From positions 89,787 through 153,786 of the forward strand of contig NZ_JBQKME010000006.1 in NCBI RefSeq assembly GCF_052115865.1: a DNA stretch of 64,000 bases. Reading direction: 5' to 3'. The stretch is from Fundicoccus_A sp052115865 (GTDB lineage Bacteria; Bacillota; Bacilli; Lactobacillales; Aerococcaceae). This document shows, in pieces, positions 56,295 to 64,000 of the stretch. The notes below the pieces were generated by a model. It made no database searches. It worked only from the letters and a program-made list of their open reading frames with translations, and was not told the origin of the DNA. Position 1 is the stretch's first letter. Every line of letters begins with the position of its first letter. The position numbers and the translations under genes are program-made.

Positions 56295-56857
56295 TTATTT
56301 TTTCTTCTTATTTAAATAACGATAAAGAGTGGCTTTGCTTATTCCAGTCATTTCAACAATTTCTTTCACACTGTAATTCTGACTTTCGTACAATTTTATT
56401 GCTCGTTCAATATCTCGTTGGCTTACAGGCAGACGTCCGCCTTTTCGCCCTCTCGCACGAGCACTTTTTAAAGCTTCTTTTGTATGTTCAACAATCAAAT
56501 TTCGCTTAAATTGGCTAAATGCTTGAAATACAGTCATCATAAGCCGACCATGTGGAGTGGCAGTATCAAAATTCTCTTTTATGCTGATCAATTTTATATT
56601 ATATTCTTCAAAGTAATTTACAAGTTCAATTAAATCTTTTGTACTGCGACCCAAACAGAGAAGCTTTCCACGATAACTGTATCACCTGGACGCAATTTAT
56701 CTTTCAGTCGATTTAAATGCGGACGGTTAGCTTTGGTTCCCGTCATCTTTTCGGTTAGTATCTCATTGCAATTTCGGCCATTGAGTAAGTCCAATTGGCG
56801 ATCCAATTCCTGTGAACGTGTACTTACTCTGGCATACCCATATACATACCCACTCAA
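56295..56857 (-). pseudogene. Serine resolvase (BinR/BinL-like) with one frameshift
   Basis: Small serine recombinase of about 187 residues in two frames: YVYGYARVSTRSQELDRQLDLL to VESFS, then GRSTKDLIELVNYFEEYNI to the C-terminal HTH (YSVKEIVEMTGISKATLYRYLNKKKK). Loss of one base near 56650 (TCTGTTTGG where TCTCGTTTGG is expected) explains the break. The catalytic Ser is in ARVST. It belongs with the Tn552-like transposon and is not a large Ccr-type recombinase. Confidence 0.9.
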
Positions 56858-56982
56858 TCCTCTTCCTTCTCTTTTTTATTTTCTCAATTGTATCACAAAG
56901 GGGGGATAAAGATACGTAGATAGAGAGTAAAGTTTTGATACTTGAAAAGGCCTCTTTTCAGCTGAAATTTTAGTTATTTAGA

Positions 56983-57014
56983 ATAGTCTCAAAAACGATT
57001 GTTTTTGAGACTAT
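56983..57014. repeat. Perfect 14-bp hairpin
   Basis: ATAGTCTCAAAAAC (56983-56996) and GTTTTTGAGACTAT (57001-57014) form a perfect stem with a GATT loop. There is no T run, so it could be a transposon-related end or a weak bidirectional terminator. Confidence 0.6.
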
Positions 57015-57100
57015 CTGTTTCATATATAAAAATATGCCCCTAATTTTTTAGAACTTTAGAGCCTTTACTAATTTGTAATCTAAGGACTAAAAAATAAAAA

Positions 57101-57493
57101 AACGTTCTATCCGTTGTTCCTGGAGTAATATTTACAAATCCTGGAGTAGGTACAGTTGGGTTAACAGAGAAACAAGCAAAAGATATAGCTATAGATGTTA
57201 AAAGGTCAATCTTAGATTTAGATAATGTACCAAGTGCACTAGTTAATCATGATCCAACTGGGTTAATCAAGCTTGTTGTCAATACTCAAAATCAACAAAT
57301 AATAGGCGTTCATATCGTCGCTGAGAATGCAGGTGAAGTCATTTATGCAGACACATTAGCTGTTAAATTTGTGTTAACAATCGAGGATTTAACGGACACA
57401 ATGGCTCCTTATTTAACGATGGTGGAAGGATTGAAACTTGCAGCGCTTGGTTATAATAATGATATTTCAAAATTATCGTGTTGTGCAGGGTAA
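57101..57493 (+). pseudogene. merA: Mercuric reductase 3' fragment
   Basis: An open frame without a start translates to VVPGVIFTNPGVGTVGLTEKQAKD, DPTGLIKLVV, GVHIVAENAGEVIYA and ends KLSCCAG. This is the dimerisation domain and the C-terminal Cys-Cys pair of MerA. Roughly three quarters of the gene is missing upstream, where Tn552-like DNA begins. It is a relic of a mercury-resistance operon. Confidence 0.88.
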
Positions 57494-57627
57494 AATAGTG
57501 CAAGCGGAAAGTGCCTTTTTCTAATGAACGTTTACAGAAAAGCAAATAGACAACTACCTTGCTCTTGACTTAAAATGCCTTCTAAATGCTTGTTACAGCA
57601 ATCTTTATCGATAATAAAATACAAAAA

Positions 57628-57673
57628 AATGGCCTTGCAGTTTCTGTAAGAATCTGCAAAGCTATTTTTTTTG
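57628..57673. terminator. Bidirectional terminator (merA relic / rhodanese gene)
   Basis: GCCTTGCAG (57632-57640) pairs with CTGCAAAGC (57654-57662), with A runs on the left and T runs on the right, so it can stop transcripts in both directions. Confidence 0.75.
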
Positions 57674-57691
57674 AAAACGTCTTATAATTTA

Positions 57692-58270
57692 TTATTTACC
57701 GACTTCTTGTATAGCTTTCATTCCGCCTTCAATAACTTTAGGATTTAATCCTTTTGATTCAAGGAAAGAAGCCGCTGCAGTACTTCGGTTACCAGATCCA
57801 CAAAGCGTAAAAATTTGTTTGCTCGTATCCAGTGATTGATAATCATTGACTAAATCCTCAAATGGAATATTGACCAAATTTTTTTCAGGTGCTAGACGTG
57901 TAATTTCGTCTGGATGTCTGACGTCAAGTAATATAAAATCATCTGATTTATTCAGGAAATCTTCAGCAGGGATAGTTTCCGTTGTCTGTAAGTCTTCTTT
58001 GGGTACTTCATCTATCAAAAGATAACCATTCTTTTGATTAAAAGCTAATTCATCAGCCACCCCAGAAAGTTCTGCTAGTTGAGCTTCGTCCTCAGAACCA
58101 ATGATAAAAATAATGGATTGATTTACATCGAGATAATAAGTTGCATACGTTTTAAAGTTACTTGGGTTAAGATTGAGAGAGTTTTTAATATGTCCCTCTT
58201 GGTACCCATGTTGAGTTCGAACATCAACCAGTTGTTGGTTATTAATGTCCTCGTAAAATATTTTCTTCAT
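57692..58270 (-). CDS. Tandem rhodanese-domain protein
   Basis: 192-residue cytoplasmic protein with two rhodanese domains. The first (about 1-85) lacks the active Cys (FIIGSEDEAQ), and the second (about 95-192) has LCGSGNRSTAAA with Cys in the loop and FLESKG...VIEGGM. Sulfurtransferase activity would rest on the second domain. It is divergent from arsA and close to the ars promoters, so a role under thiol or arsenic stress is possible but inferred. Confidence 0.85.
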   Translation of the reverse strand: MKKIFYEDINNQQLVDVRTQHGYQEGHIKNSLNLNPSNFKTYATYYLDVNQSIIFIIGSEDEAQLAELSGVADELAFNQKNGYLLIDEVPKEDLQTTETIPAEDFLNKSDDFILLDVRHPDEITRLAPEKNLVNIPFEDLVNDYQSLDTSKQIFTLCGSGNRSTAAASFLESKGLNPKVIEGGMKAIQEVGK

Positions 58271-58411
58271 TTGTAATGCTCCTTCTGATAGTTATGTATT
58301 CATTTATTATTTACTAAAGTTGAATGAAAGGGGGATAAATAGGTGTCACTCTCAAAAAGTATTCCTAATGACCCTTCAACAAAATGAAGTTAATAAAAAT
58401 GATAAGATTAC

Positions 58412-58440
58412 TTGACAAAGCATAGAGACTCATCTATGTT
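58412..58440 (+). promoter_or_regulatory. Sigma-A promoter with ArsR-like operator
   Basis: TTGACA (58412-58417) and TATGTT (58435-58440) are 17 bp apart. The spacer holds CATAGAGACTCATCTATG (58421-58438), an inverted repeat CATAGA/TCTATG of the size bound by ArsR dimers. It is about 215 bp upstream of arsA. Confidence 0.65.
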
Positions 58441-58505
58441 TAATACATTGACAGGTATCTATGTGAATAAAGTATATGAAATTCAGAGAATTATTGCAAG
58501 TTTTC

Positions 58506-58553
58506 TTGCATCATATAGGTCGATTTGTATACAATACATAGATAGGTACCTAT
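58506..58553 (+). promoter_or_regulatory. Second arsA promoter with palindromic operator
   Basis: TTGCAT (58506-58511) and TACAAT (58530-58535) with an 18-bp spacer are followed by ATAGGTACCTAT (58542-58553), a perfect 12-bp palindrome near the expected transcript start. Repression by the ArsR encoded downstream is the simplest reading. Confidence 0.55.
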
Positions 58554-58655
58554 ATATTCGATACATATACAATCATCTATATAAGCCATTAGTTGATTGT
58601 AGAAACTAAATCAATCATTTCGTCCAAATCGTTTAATAAAGGAGTGGTAAATGGA

Positions 58656-60395
58656 ATGGAAATTTTTAATCCAAAAGAGCATATTAATACAAAGTATTTA
58701 TTCTATACAGGTAAAGGTGGCGTTGGGAAAACAACGGCCGCTAGCGCAACAGCTATTCAATTAGCGAATGAAGGTTTCAAAGTTGTATTAGTGAGTACAG
58801 ACCCTGCCAGTAATTTACAAGATGTTTTTGAAAGAGAATTAGATGATAACGGAACAGAAATTGAAGAAATACCTGGCTTAACCGTCGCTAACTTTGATCC
58901 AGTCAGTGCTGCAGAAGAATATAAAGAATCCATTGTGGGTCCTTATCGCGGAATTCTGCCAGACCCTGCGGTACAAAATATGGAAGAACAATTAAGTGGT
59001 TCATGTACGACAGAAATTGCTTCTTTTGATCAGTTCGCAAAATTCTTAACAAGCCCTGATATATCTGACCAATACGACTATATCATTTTTGATACAGCAC
59101 CTACCGGCCATACATTAAGACTCTTACAATTACCTTCTGCTTGGACAAACTTCTTTGATGAAAATACAACTGGCACAAGCTGTATGGGTCAATTATCTGG
59201 TTTAGATGAAGAGAGAGAAAGTTATAGTTTGGCAGTAGAAACACTTGCTAATTCTGAAATGACAACTTTACTACTCGTAACTCGTCCGCAAGAAGGACCA
59301 TTAGTCGAAGCCAATCGTGCGTCCGAAGAATTACGAGCATTAGGGGTTGAAAACCAGAAGCTTATTGTGAATGGCCTTTTAGAAAATCCGACAGATACGA
59401 TTTCTCAAACATACTATGACATTCAACAAGATGCATTAAACCAAATGCCTGAAAATCTTAAAAACTTACCTATTTTTGAAATTCCATTAAGACCTTACAA
59501 TCTTACAAGTATCGAAAGTATCGGTTTATTACTAAGTGAAGAACAACCTGAAATCAGTCATGAAGAAGTGCAGGAACAGGAATACCCACGCTTACAAACT
59601 GTTATCGATGATTTACACAACACAAACAAACGAGTCGTCTTTACAATGGGTAAAGGTGGCGTTGGGAAAACAACCATCGCAGCCAGCATTGCGAAAGGCC
59701 TTGTAGAAAAAGGTAAAAAAGTTCATTTAACAACGACCGATCCTGCAGCTCACTTAAATTATATTGTGCATGAATCAGATACTCTTGGGGTTAGCCATAT
59801 TGATGAGAAAAAAGAGTTAGAGCTTTACCAAAATGAAGTTTTAGCTAAAGCGCGTGAATCAATGTCGGAAGAGGATTTAGCTTATGTAGAAGAAGATCTA
59901 AACTCACCTTGTACAGAAGAAATTGCGGTATTCAGAAAATTTGCTGAAATTGTTTCGATGACGGAAGCAGATGTGGTGGTTATTGATACTGCGCCTACGG
60001 GACACACACTTTTACTTTTAGAATCTTCTCAAAGTTACGCCCAAGAGGTGGAGCGAACTTCTGGAGAAGTACCAGAATCAATTACCCGACTCCTGCCTAT
60101 TTTACAAGATCACAACCAAACAGAAGTGGTCATGGTGACATTACCTGAAAATACACCTGTCTATGAATCGATTCGTCTACAAGAAGATCTAGACCGTGCA
60201 GGTATTGCACATACTTGGTGGGTGGTTAATAACAGTTTATTATCAACAGGGACTACAAATGAAACATTGTTAGCTCGCGCAAAATCGGAAGAAGAATGGA
60301 TCCAACGTGTCGATGGATTATCAAATGGGCATTTTGCGGTCATCGACTGGAGTCCTATTGAGTTAAAAGAGGATGTTCTTGCTACAATTATTTAA
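58656..60395 (+). CDS. arsA: Arsenite-stimulated efflux ATPase ArsA
   Basis: Cytoplasmic pump ATPase of about 579 residues with two homologous halves. P-loops YTGKGGVGKTTAAS (near residue 18) and MGKGGVGKTTIAAS (near 332), switch STDPASN/TTDPAAHL, and DTAPTGHTL in both halves. Cys in GSCTTEIASF and SPCTEEIAVF are the metalloid ligands. It would energise the Acr3 carrier or take arsenite from ArsD. ATG 58656 follows AAAGGAGTGG. It is first in the operon, ahead of arsR, an uncommon order. Confidence 0.95.
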   Translation: MEIFNPKEHINTKYLFYTGKGGVGKTTAASATAIQLANEGFKVVLVSTDPASNLQDVFERELDDNGTEIEEIPGLTVANFDPVSAAEEYKESIVGPYRGILPDPAVQNMEEQLSGSCTTEIASFDQFAKFLTSPDISDQYDYIIFDTAPTGHTLRLLQLPSAWTNFFDENTTGTSCMGQLSGLDEERESYSLAVETLANSEMTTLLLVTRPQEGPLVEANRASEELRALGVENQKLIVNGLLENPTDTISQTYYDIQQDALNQMPENLKNLPIFEIPLRPYNLTSIESIGLLLSEEQPEISHEEVQEQEYPRLQTVIDDLHNTNKRVVFTMGKGGVGKTTIAASIAKGLVEKGKKVHLTTTDPAAHLNYIVHESDTLGVSHIDEKKELELYQNEVLAKARESMSEEDLAYVEEDLNSPCTEEIAVFRKFAEIVSMTEADVVVIDTAPTGHTLLLLESSQSYAQEVERTSGEVPESITRLLPILQDHNQTEVVMVTLPENTPVYESIRLQEDLDRAGIAHTWWVVNNSLLSTGTTNETLLARAKSEEEWIQRVDGLSNGHFAVIDWSPIELKEDVLATII

Positions 60396-60413
60396 TCTCA
60401 AAGGAGAATATAA

Positions 60414-60755
60414 ATGAATTATGAATTATTTGCTGAAAAAATGAAAGCTTTATCTGATCCAAACCGAGTAAAGATACTCGATTTACTATCCTGCGATACT
60501 TTATGTGCCTGTGATTTGCTCGAACACTTTGATTTTACTCAACCAACTCTCTCCCATCATATAAAAGTATTAAGAGATGCGGATTTAATTGTTACAGAAA
60601 AAATAGGAACTTGGCATCATTATTCGGTGAATCGGGAATTATCTACCGAGATAACAGAAATCCTTCAAAGTGTTTTCTCAAGTTCTGAAAGATGTATTTG
60701 TCATACAACAATAAATGAAAAGGAAGATCAATATGAAAAAGTTAGCCATTTATGA
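60414..60755 (+). CDS. arsR: Arsenical repressor ArsR
   Basis: 113-residue SmtB/ArsR winged-helix repressor (KALSDPNRVKILDLL; FDFTQPTLSHHIKVLRDADLIVTEKIGTWHHYSVN). The LCACDLL motif gives the Cys pair that binds As(III) and releases DNA. Additional Cys near the C-terminus (ERCICHT) may help. AAAGGAG site. It sits between arsA and arsD and overlaps arsD by 23 bp, and it likely controls the dyads before arsA. Confidence 0.95.
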   Translation: MNYELFAEKMKALSDPNRVKILDLLSCDTLCACDLLEHFDFTQPTLSHHIKVLRDADLIVTEKIGTWHHYSVNRELSTEITEILQSVFSSSERCICHTTINEKEDQYEKVSHL

Positions 60756-61062
60756 ACCTGCCCTATGCTGTAGTACCGGAGTTTGTGGACCTTCAGTGGA
60801 CGAGGATTTACTACGTATTACGGGTGTGATGAAACAAGTGAAAGAAGAAGACGATGTGATGATGATCCGTTACAATCTTGCTTCCAATCCTAATTCGTTT
60901 GTACGAAATCAAAACGTCATAGACACTATGCAAAATGAAGGACAAGACTCTCTTCCAATTACTGTATTAGATGGAGAAATTGTTAAAATAGGTGCTTATC
61001 CAACGAATGAAGAAATTAGTGAATATTTAGGTATTCAACTGGTTAAAGAAGCGATTCAATAA
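60733..61062 (+). CDS. arsD: Arsenic metallochaperone ArsD
   Basis: 109-residue chaperone that hands arsenite to ArsA. The three-Cys site is in YEPALCCSTGVCGPSVD (Cys about 11, 12, 17), and ITVLDGEIVKIGAYPTNEEISEYLG is the family core. Unlike the second copy it lacks the C-terminal Cys pair. ATG 60733 is used; the upstream ATG at 60715 would add six residues and lies within arsR. Confidence 0.92.
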   Translation: MKKLAIYEPALCCSTGVCGPSVDEDLLRITGVMKQVKEEDDVMMIRYNLASNPNSFVRNQNVIDTMQNEGQDSLPITVLDGEIVKIGAYPTNEEISEYLGIQLVKEAIQ

Positions 61063-61109
61063 GAAAAATGTTTGAGGTGCGAAATTTATTTTAGAAAAAG
61101 AGGTAAAAT

Positions 61110-61471
61110 ATGAACAAATTAGAGATATTTGAACCCGTTATGTGCTGCAGTAGTGGAGGTTGTGGCTCATCAGTGGATGAAAATAAATGCTAATTACATC
61201 TGTCATCAATGCATTAAATACTATTGATGGATATCAAGCTTATCAATATAATTTGACTGACAATCCTATGCAATTTGTAAGTAATGAAACCGTTAGTACT
61301 ATCTTACAGAAAGAGAATACTGCTGCTTTGCCAATCACAGTATTGAATGGCAAAGTGAAGAAAGCTGGAGCTTATCCAACTCTTGATGAAATTTCTGAAT
61401 ATACTGGTGTACGTTTTATGGTAACAGACCAATCTGGTGAGAGTGATTGTGGTTCCACTGGATGTTGTTAA
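61110..61471 (+). pseudogene. arsD: Second arsD copy with one frameshift
   Basis: MNKLEIFEPVMCCSSGGCGSSVDENK reads from 61110 behind AGAGG, then one base is missing near 61185 and the frame continues as LITSVINALNTIDGY to SEYTGVRF, ending GSTGCC. This copy retains the C-terminal Cys-Cys that many ArsD proteins have. The lesion is a single base, so a sequencing error or a recent mutation are both possible. Confidence 0.85.
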
Positions 61472-61547
61472 GGAAAAAGAAGTAAGAAGTTTATCTTCTT
61501 TTGTTTCTCATTAAAATATTAAATACGATTATTATTGGAGGAAAATC

Positions 61548-62627
61548 ATGAAAGAAACAGCTTTAAAAGAAAAAGTATCGAATAAAGAAAATGGGATTGG
61601 ACTTTGGGAACGTTATTTAAGTTTATGGGTTGCTTTATCAATGATTATAGGTGTAGCGCTAGGGCAATTTGTTCCTGCAATTCCTAATTTCTTAAGTCAA
61701 TTTGAGTACTATAATGTATCGATTCCAACAGCTATTTTAATATGGTTAATGATTTTTCCAATGATGTTAAAGATTGATTTTAGCAGTATTGTAAATGCAA
61801 CAAAAAAACCCAAAGGATTAATCTTAACTACCGTAGTAAACTGGTTAATTAAACCATTTACCATGTATGGAATTTCCGCCTTTTTCTTTTTGGTAGTATT
61901 TAGACCGTTTTTAAGTCCAGAACTAGCCAATGAATACATAGCTGGTGCGATTCTTTTAGGGGCAGCTCCTTGTACGGCTATGGTATTTGTATGGAGTGAA
62001 CTAACAAAAGGTGATCCAGCATACACCTTATTGCAAGTATCTATCAATGATATTATTGTTCTCTTTTTATATGCTCCAATCGTTGCATTCTTATTAGGAA
62101 TAGGTAATGTTTCTGTACCGATGGGTACACTGTTACTTTCCATTTTTGTATTCATTGTAATCCCTTTGGCTCTAGGAATTATTGTTCGAAAATACGTGGT
62201 AAAACAAAAAGGTGACGATTATTTTGAAAAAGATTTTGTGAATAAATTTGATGGGACCACACGGATTGGTTTACTACTAACTTTAGTTATTATCTTTTCA
62301 TTCCAAGGAGAACGAATTCTAAGTAATCCATTCCATATTTTATTAATTGCTATTCCACTAATCATTCAAAATATTGTCATATTTTTCCTCGGATACGGTG
62401 GAGCTAAAGCGTGTAAACTACCATTCTCAATAGCAGCACCCGCAGCCATGGTTGGAACGAGTAACTTTTTTGAACTTGCTGTAGCTGTCTCAATAGCATT
62501 ATTTGGATTGAATTCTGGTGCAACTTTAGCAACCGTTGTAGGAGTATTAGTAGAGGTTCCTGTCATGCTATTATTAGTCAAATTTTCAAATAAAACGAAA
62601 CATTGGTTCGATGGCTACGAATATTAA
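61548..62627 (+). CDS. acr3: Arsenite efflux transporter Acr3
   Basis: ACR3-family carrier (often named arsB) of 359 residues with about ten membrane helices. The conserved Cys142 in AILLGAAPCTAMVFVWSEL on the fourth helix is required in the family. Other signatures are LMIFPMMLKIDFSSI and AVAVSIALFGLNSGATLATVVGVLVEVPVML. It expels As(III) and could work with ArsA. GGAGGA site. It is the last gene of the operon. Confidence 0.95.
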   Translation: MKETALKEKVSNKENGIGLWERYLSLWVALSMIIGVALGQFVPAIPNFLSQFEYYNVSIPTAILIWLMIFPMMLKIDFSSIVNATKKPKGLILTTVVNWLIKPFTMYGISAFFFLVVFRPFLSPELANEYIAGAILLGAAPCTAMVFVWSELTKGDPAYTLLQVSINDIIVLFLYAPIVAFLLGIGNVSVPMGTLLLSIFVFIVIPLALGIIVRKYVVKQKGDDYFEKDFVNKFDGTTRIGLLLTLVIIFSFQGERILSNPFHILLIAIPLIIQNIVIFFLGYGGAKACKLPFSIAAPAAMVGTSNFFELAVAVSIALFGLNSGATLATVVGVLVEVPVMLLLVKFSNKTKHWFDGYEY

Positions 62628-62698
62628 TTAAAAAGAGAAGAAAATTATGTGATAGAACCTTTTATGAATTGTTTTATTAACTTCAAATTTGAATGCAT

Positions 62699-62749
62699 AA
62701 TGGCAGATTTTATCTAATCTTTGATCGGAGTAGATGTCTGCCATTTTTT
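62699..62749 (+). terminator. Terminator of the ars operon
   Basis: AATGGCAGA (62699-62707) pairs with TCTGCCATT (62737-62745), followed by TTTTTTA. Loop of 29 nt. Confidence 0.7.
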
Positions 62750-63027
62750 ATTGCAGTCAAATCACAAACACAAAGAGAAAAATGAGAATAAATTCAATCA
62801 TAAATTCACTCCACTAGATGCAGTTAAATCTTCCGCTAAAATAGTCGCTTCTAGATTGGTTACATCTTCTCCTGACTGGATAAGAAAATATTGTAGGATT
62901 GCTGAGCCGGCCACTGTCCTGTGAATGCTAAGCTGTACTAGACAGAAGGAGGTGCGGATATTTTCTTGGACCTAAATATAGTTGATCATTTATAGCGAAC
63001 CCTAATGGATGTGTCGGGGAATTGTTT
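62750..63027. other. Non-coding stretch before the IS3 relic
   Basis: No gene is seen. GAATGCTAAGCTGTACTAGACAG near 62925 resembles a sentence at 48454 and may belong to the insertion sequence end. Confidence 0.35.
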
Positions 63028-63378
63028 TTAAGCTACAAAAGACATCGTTTTTCGAAAATCCATGATACTCATGCCACCTAATGATAATTTGATTCTTTCG
63101 TGATTATACCAATCAAGATAATCGTCTAACAATTGAATAAAGTGCTCAATGGAAACATCTAACCAATCCTCATCGTAAAAGAACTCATTTTTAAGCCGTC
63201 CAAAGAAACCTTCATATGCCGCATTATCAGGAGTACAACCTTTTTTAGACATGGAGCGAGTTAAGTGAGCTTGCCTATTTGGCATGCCCACTACATAACC
63301 AGTCACCCCTCTTTCAATCAAAAAGAAAGTTTTTGGCTGTGAATAGTAACCTTGAAATTGATATCGATGTAGAATCAT
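63028..63378 (-). pseudogene. IS3-family transposase OrfB, C-terminal fragment
   Basis: The leftward frame ends with a typical IS3 OrfB tail: SMSKKGCTPDNAAYEGFFGRLKNEFFYDEDW and YLDWYNHERIKLSLGGMS. The Glu of the DDE triad lies in LKNE. Everything upstream of about 63375 (the catalytic Asp region) is missing. The break lies about 25 bp before the att-like site at 63404. Confidence 0.8.
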
Positions 63379-63403
63379 TCAATAAACTATGACCGCTTAT
63401 AAA

Positions 63404-63463
63404 CTTTATTACCTATCGAGGATACGGACATGCGTATCATAAATGATGATAAAAATTTCATAT
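63404..63463. mobile_element. SCC-type att site (right junction of the ars segment)
   Basis: TTTATTACCTATCGAGGATACG is shared with 53739 and 50971, and CATGCGTATCATAAATGATGAT (63429-63450) is the same core as at the rlmH stop. GATACG and CGTATC around GACATG form a perfect dyad. The DNA after it (63460-63540) resembles that after rlmH, so a further element seems to start here. Confidence 0.75.
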
Positions 63464-63545
63464 GTTTTGTAGATGAGAGTGCTTACTCAATGCTTCTCTA
63501 CCCTCTAGAATCATCGGGGTTTCGGGGAATCACTAGATTTTCTTG
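63464..63545. repeat. Copy of the rlmH-side left-end sequence
   Basis: GAGTGCTTACTCAATG and CCCTCTAGAATCATCGGGG here align with GAGTGTTTACTCAATG and TCCTCTAAATTCGTCGGGG at 36131-36180, about three quarters identical over 65 bp. Both lie immediately right of an att core. Confidence 0.7.
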
Positions 63546-63609
63546 AGCTAAAACAATACTCGAATGTATAGGTAAAATTTCAAATTACCATCAATCACAT
63601 CAAAAAAAT

Positions 63610-63648
63610 AAAGCAGAGTTTACAGGAAAACCTGTAAGCTCTGCTTTA
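63610..63648 (-). terminator. Terminator-like hairpin
   Basis: AAAGCAGAG...TTACAGG pairs with CCTGTAA..CTCTGCTTT around AAAA, a 16-17-bp stem. The leftward reading ends in TTATTTTTTT, so it would terminate the gene relic at 63675. Confidence 0.75.
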
Positions 63649-63674
63649 GTATGACGGAATCTAATCATTCATAG

Positions 63675-63764
63675 TTATTTAGTAAGTATGATTACTCTGG
63701 GCTTGTTCAATTTTCCAGTGAAAGGATATTTCTTGCCGTCAAGTTCGGTGTAGTACTCCCATCA
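63675..63764 (-). pseudogene. Unidentified gene tail
   Basis: A leftward frame of about 29 codons, WEYYTELDGKKYPF then GKLNKPRVIILTK and stop, looks like a real protein end but is preceded by a stop codon. A strong terminator follows it. The gene is not recognised. Confidence 0.35.
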
Positions 63765-63885
63765 GAATAAGTATTTGATAATCAAATTAAAAAGTAATAA
63801 TAAAAGTACTTTTTTCACTTAGAGGGCTATTAGTAAGGTTGACATTTGTTGAATTGCAATAATTATTGCGACAAATAATTTATCT

Positions 63886-64000
63886 TTATTCAATTAATAA
63901 GAGTTCGTGTAAAAATACTTCCAAGGGTGTTTGGTAATCTAAGCATTTCCTAGGTCGATTATTCATTAACCACAAAGCTTGGAAGAGTTCTTGGTGCGTC
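63886..64000 (-). CDS. IS30-family transposase, C-terminal part (runs off window)
   Basis: The leftward frame reads THQELFQALWLMNNRPRKCL and DYQTPLEVFLHELLLIE, the usual end of IS30-type transposases (NNRPRKCLGYKTPxEVF). It continues past base 64000, so completeness cannot be judged. An insertion-sequence end is expected a little left of 63886. Confidence 0.75.
   Translation of the reverse strand, partial: THQELFQALWLMNNRPRKCLDYQTPLEVFLHELLLIE

Noticed and set aside
56295..56857. Serine recombinase as the Ccr integrase of the island
   Set aside because: It is a small resolvase of about 187 residues with a C-terminal HTH, and frameshifted; Ccr proteins are large serine recombinases of about 450-560 residues.
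58412..58609. 65-codon frame upstream of arsA
   Set aside because: It covers the promoters and operators and has no ribosome site.

Overview
The window looks like a low-GC Gram-positive chromosome, most likely a member of the Lactobacillales (Aerococcaceae/Carnobacteriaceae-like). Supporting signs are the ddl-murF-DEAD-box helicase-acpS-alr order, the WalRK-YycH-YycI/WalJ/HtrA genes, the D-Ala-D-Ala type of Ddl, consistent AGGAGG ribosome sites, sigma-A promoters and intrinsic terminators. No rRNA, tRNA or CRISPR array was found. The species cannot be named from the sequence alone.

Bases 1-36,100 are core chromosome. In order they hold a CoA-type NUDIX hydrolase divergent from efp; a decayed mazEF pair; an FAD/NAD(P) protein; lemA; a cell-wall block (unknown gene-ddl-murF-cshA-acpS-alr) that makes and uses D-alanine; an MBL hydrolase; a CBS-domain protein like the c-di-AMP binder CbpA; a CNNM-type transporter; a TrmR-like methyltransferase; a HAD phosphatase; and an L,D-transpeptidase. 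The walR-walK-yycH-yycI operon follows. It is cut from its usual partners walJ and htrA by about 7.7 kb carrying a 41-42-bp repeat array, a Bce-type ABC transporter with its own two-component system, and a DUF2207 protein. Between htrA and a KtrAB-type potassium uptake pair lie a structured RNA-like element and a cluster of DnaA boxes. rlmH closes the core.

From the last codons of rlmH (36,081) onward the DNA changes character. A GCGTATCATAAATGATGA site at the rlmH stop, of the type used by staphylococcal SCC elements, recurs in exact or variant form near 51.0, 53.77, 53.81 and 63.43 kb. About 100 bp of SCC-like left-end sequence beside rlmH is repeated beside the last site. I read this as a composite, rlmH-anchored, SCC-like island. 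Segment A (36.1-51.0 kb) carries a zinc-ribbon peptide, an EcsC/SHOCT protein, an AAC(3)-I-like acetyltransferase, an esterase and a defence cluster (AbiH, type I restriction HsdMSR, an hsdR relic, a DUF262/DUF1524 nuclease). Segment B (51.0-53.8 kb) has two unrecognised envelope-protein genes. Segment C (53.8-63.4 kb) has a dead Tn552-like transposon, the tail of merA, a rhodanese protein and an ars operon (arsA-arsR-arsD-arsD'-acr3). A further element begins at 63.43 kb with gene fragments and an IS30 transposase end. No ccr recombinase gene is inside the window.

Two sequence families mark the core. A 10-mer AATAAATATC (extended AATAAATATCNCTGC) occurs 12 times before 33 kb and once in the island. 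Three unrelated intergenic arrays share a 41-42-bp period and dyad-containing units.
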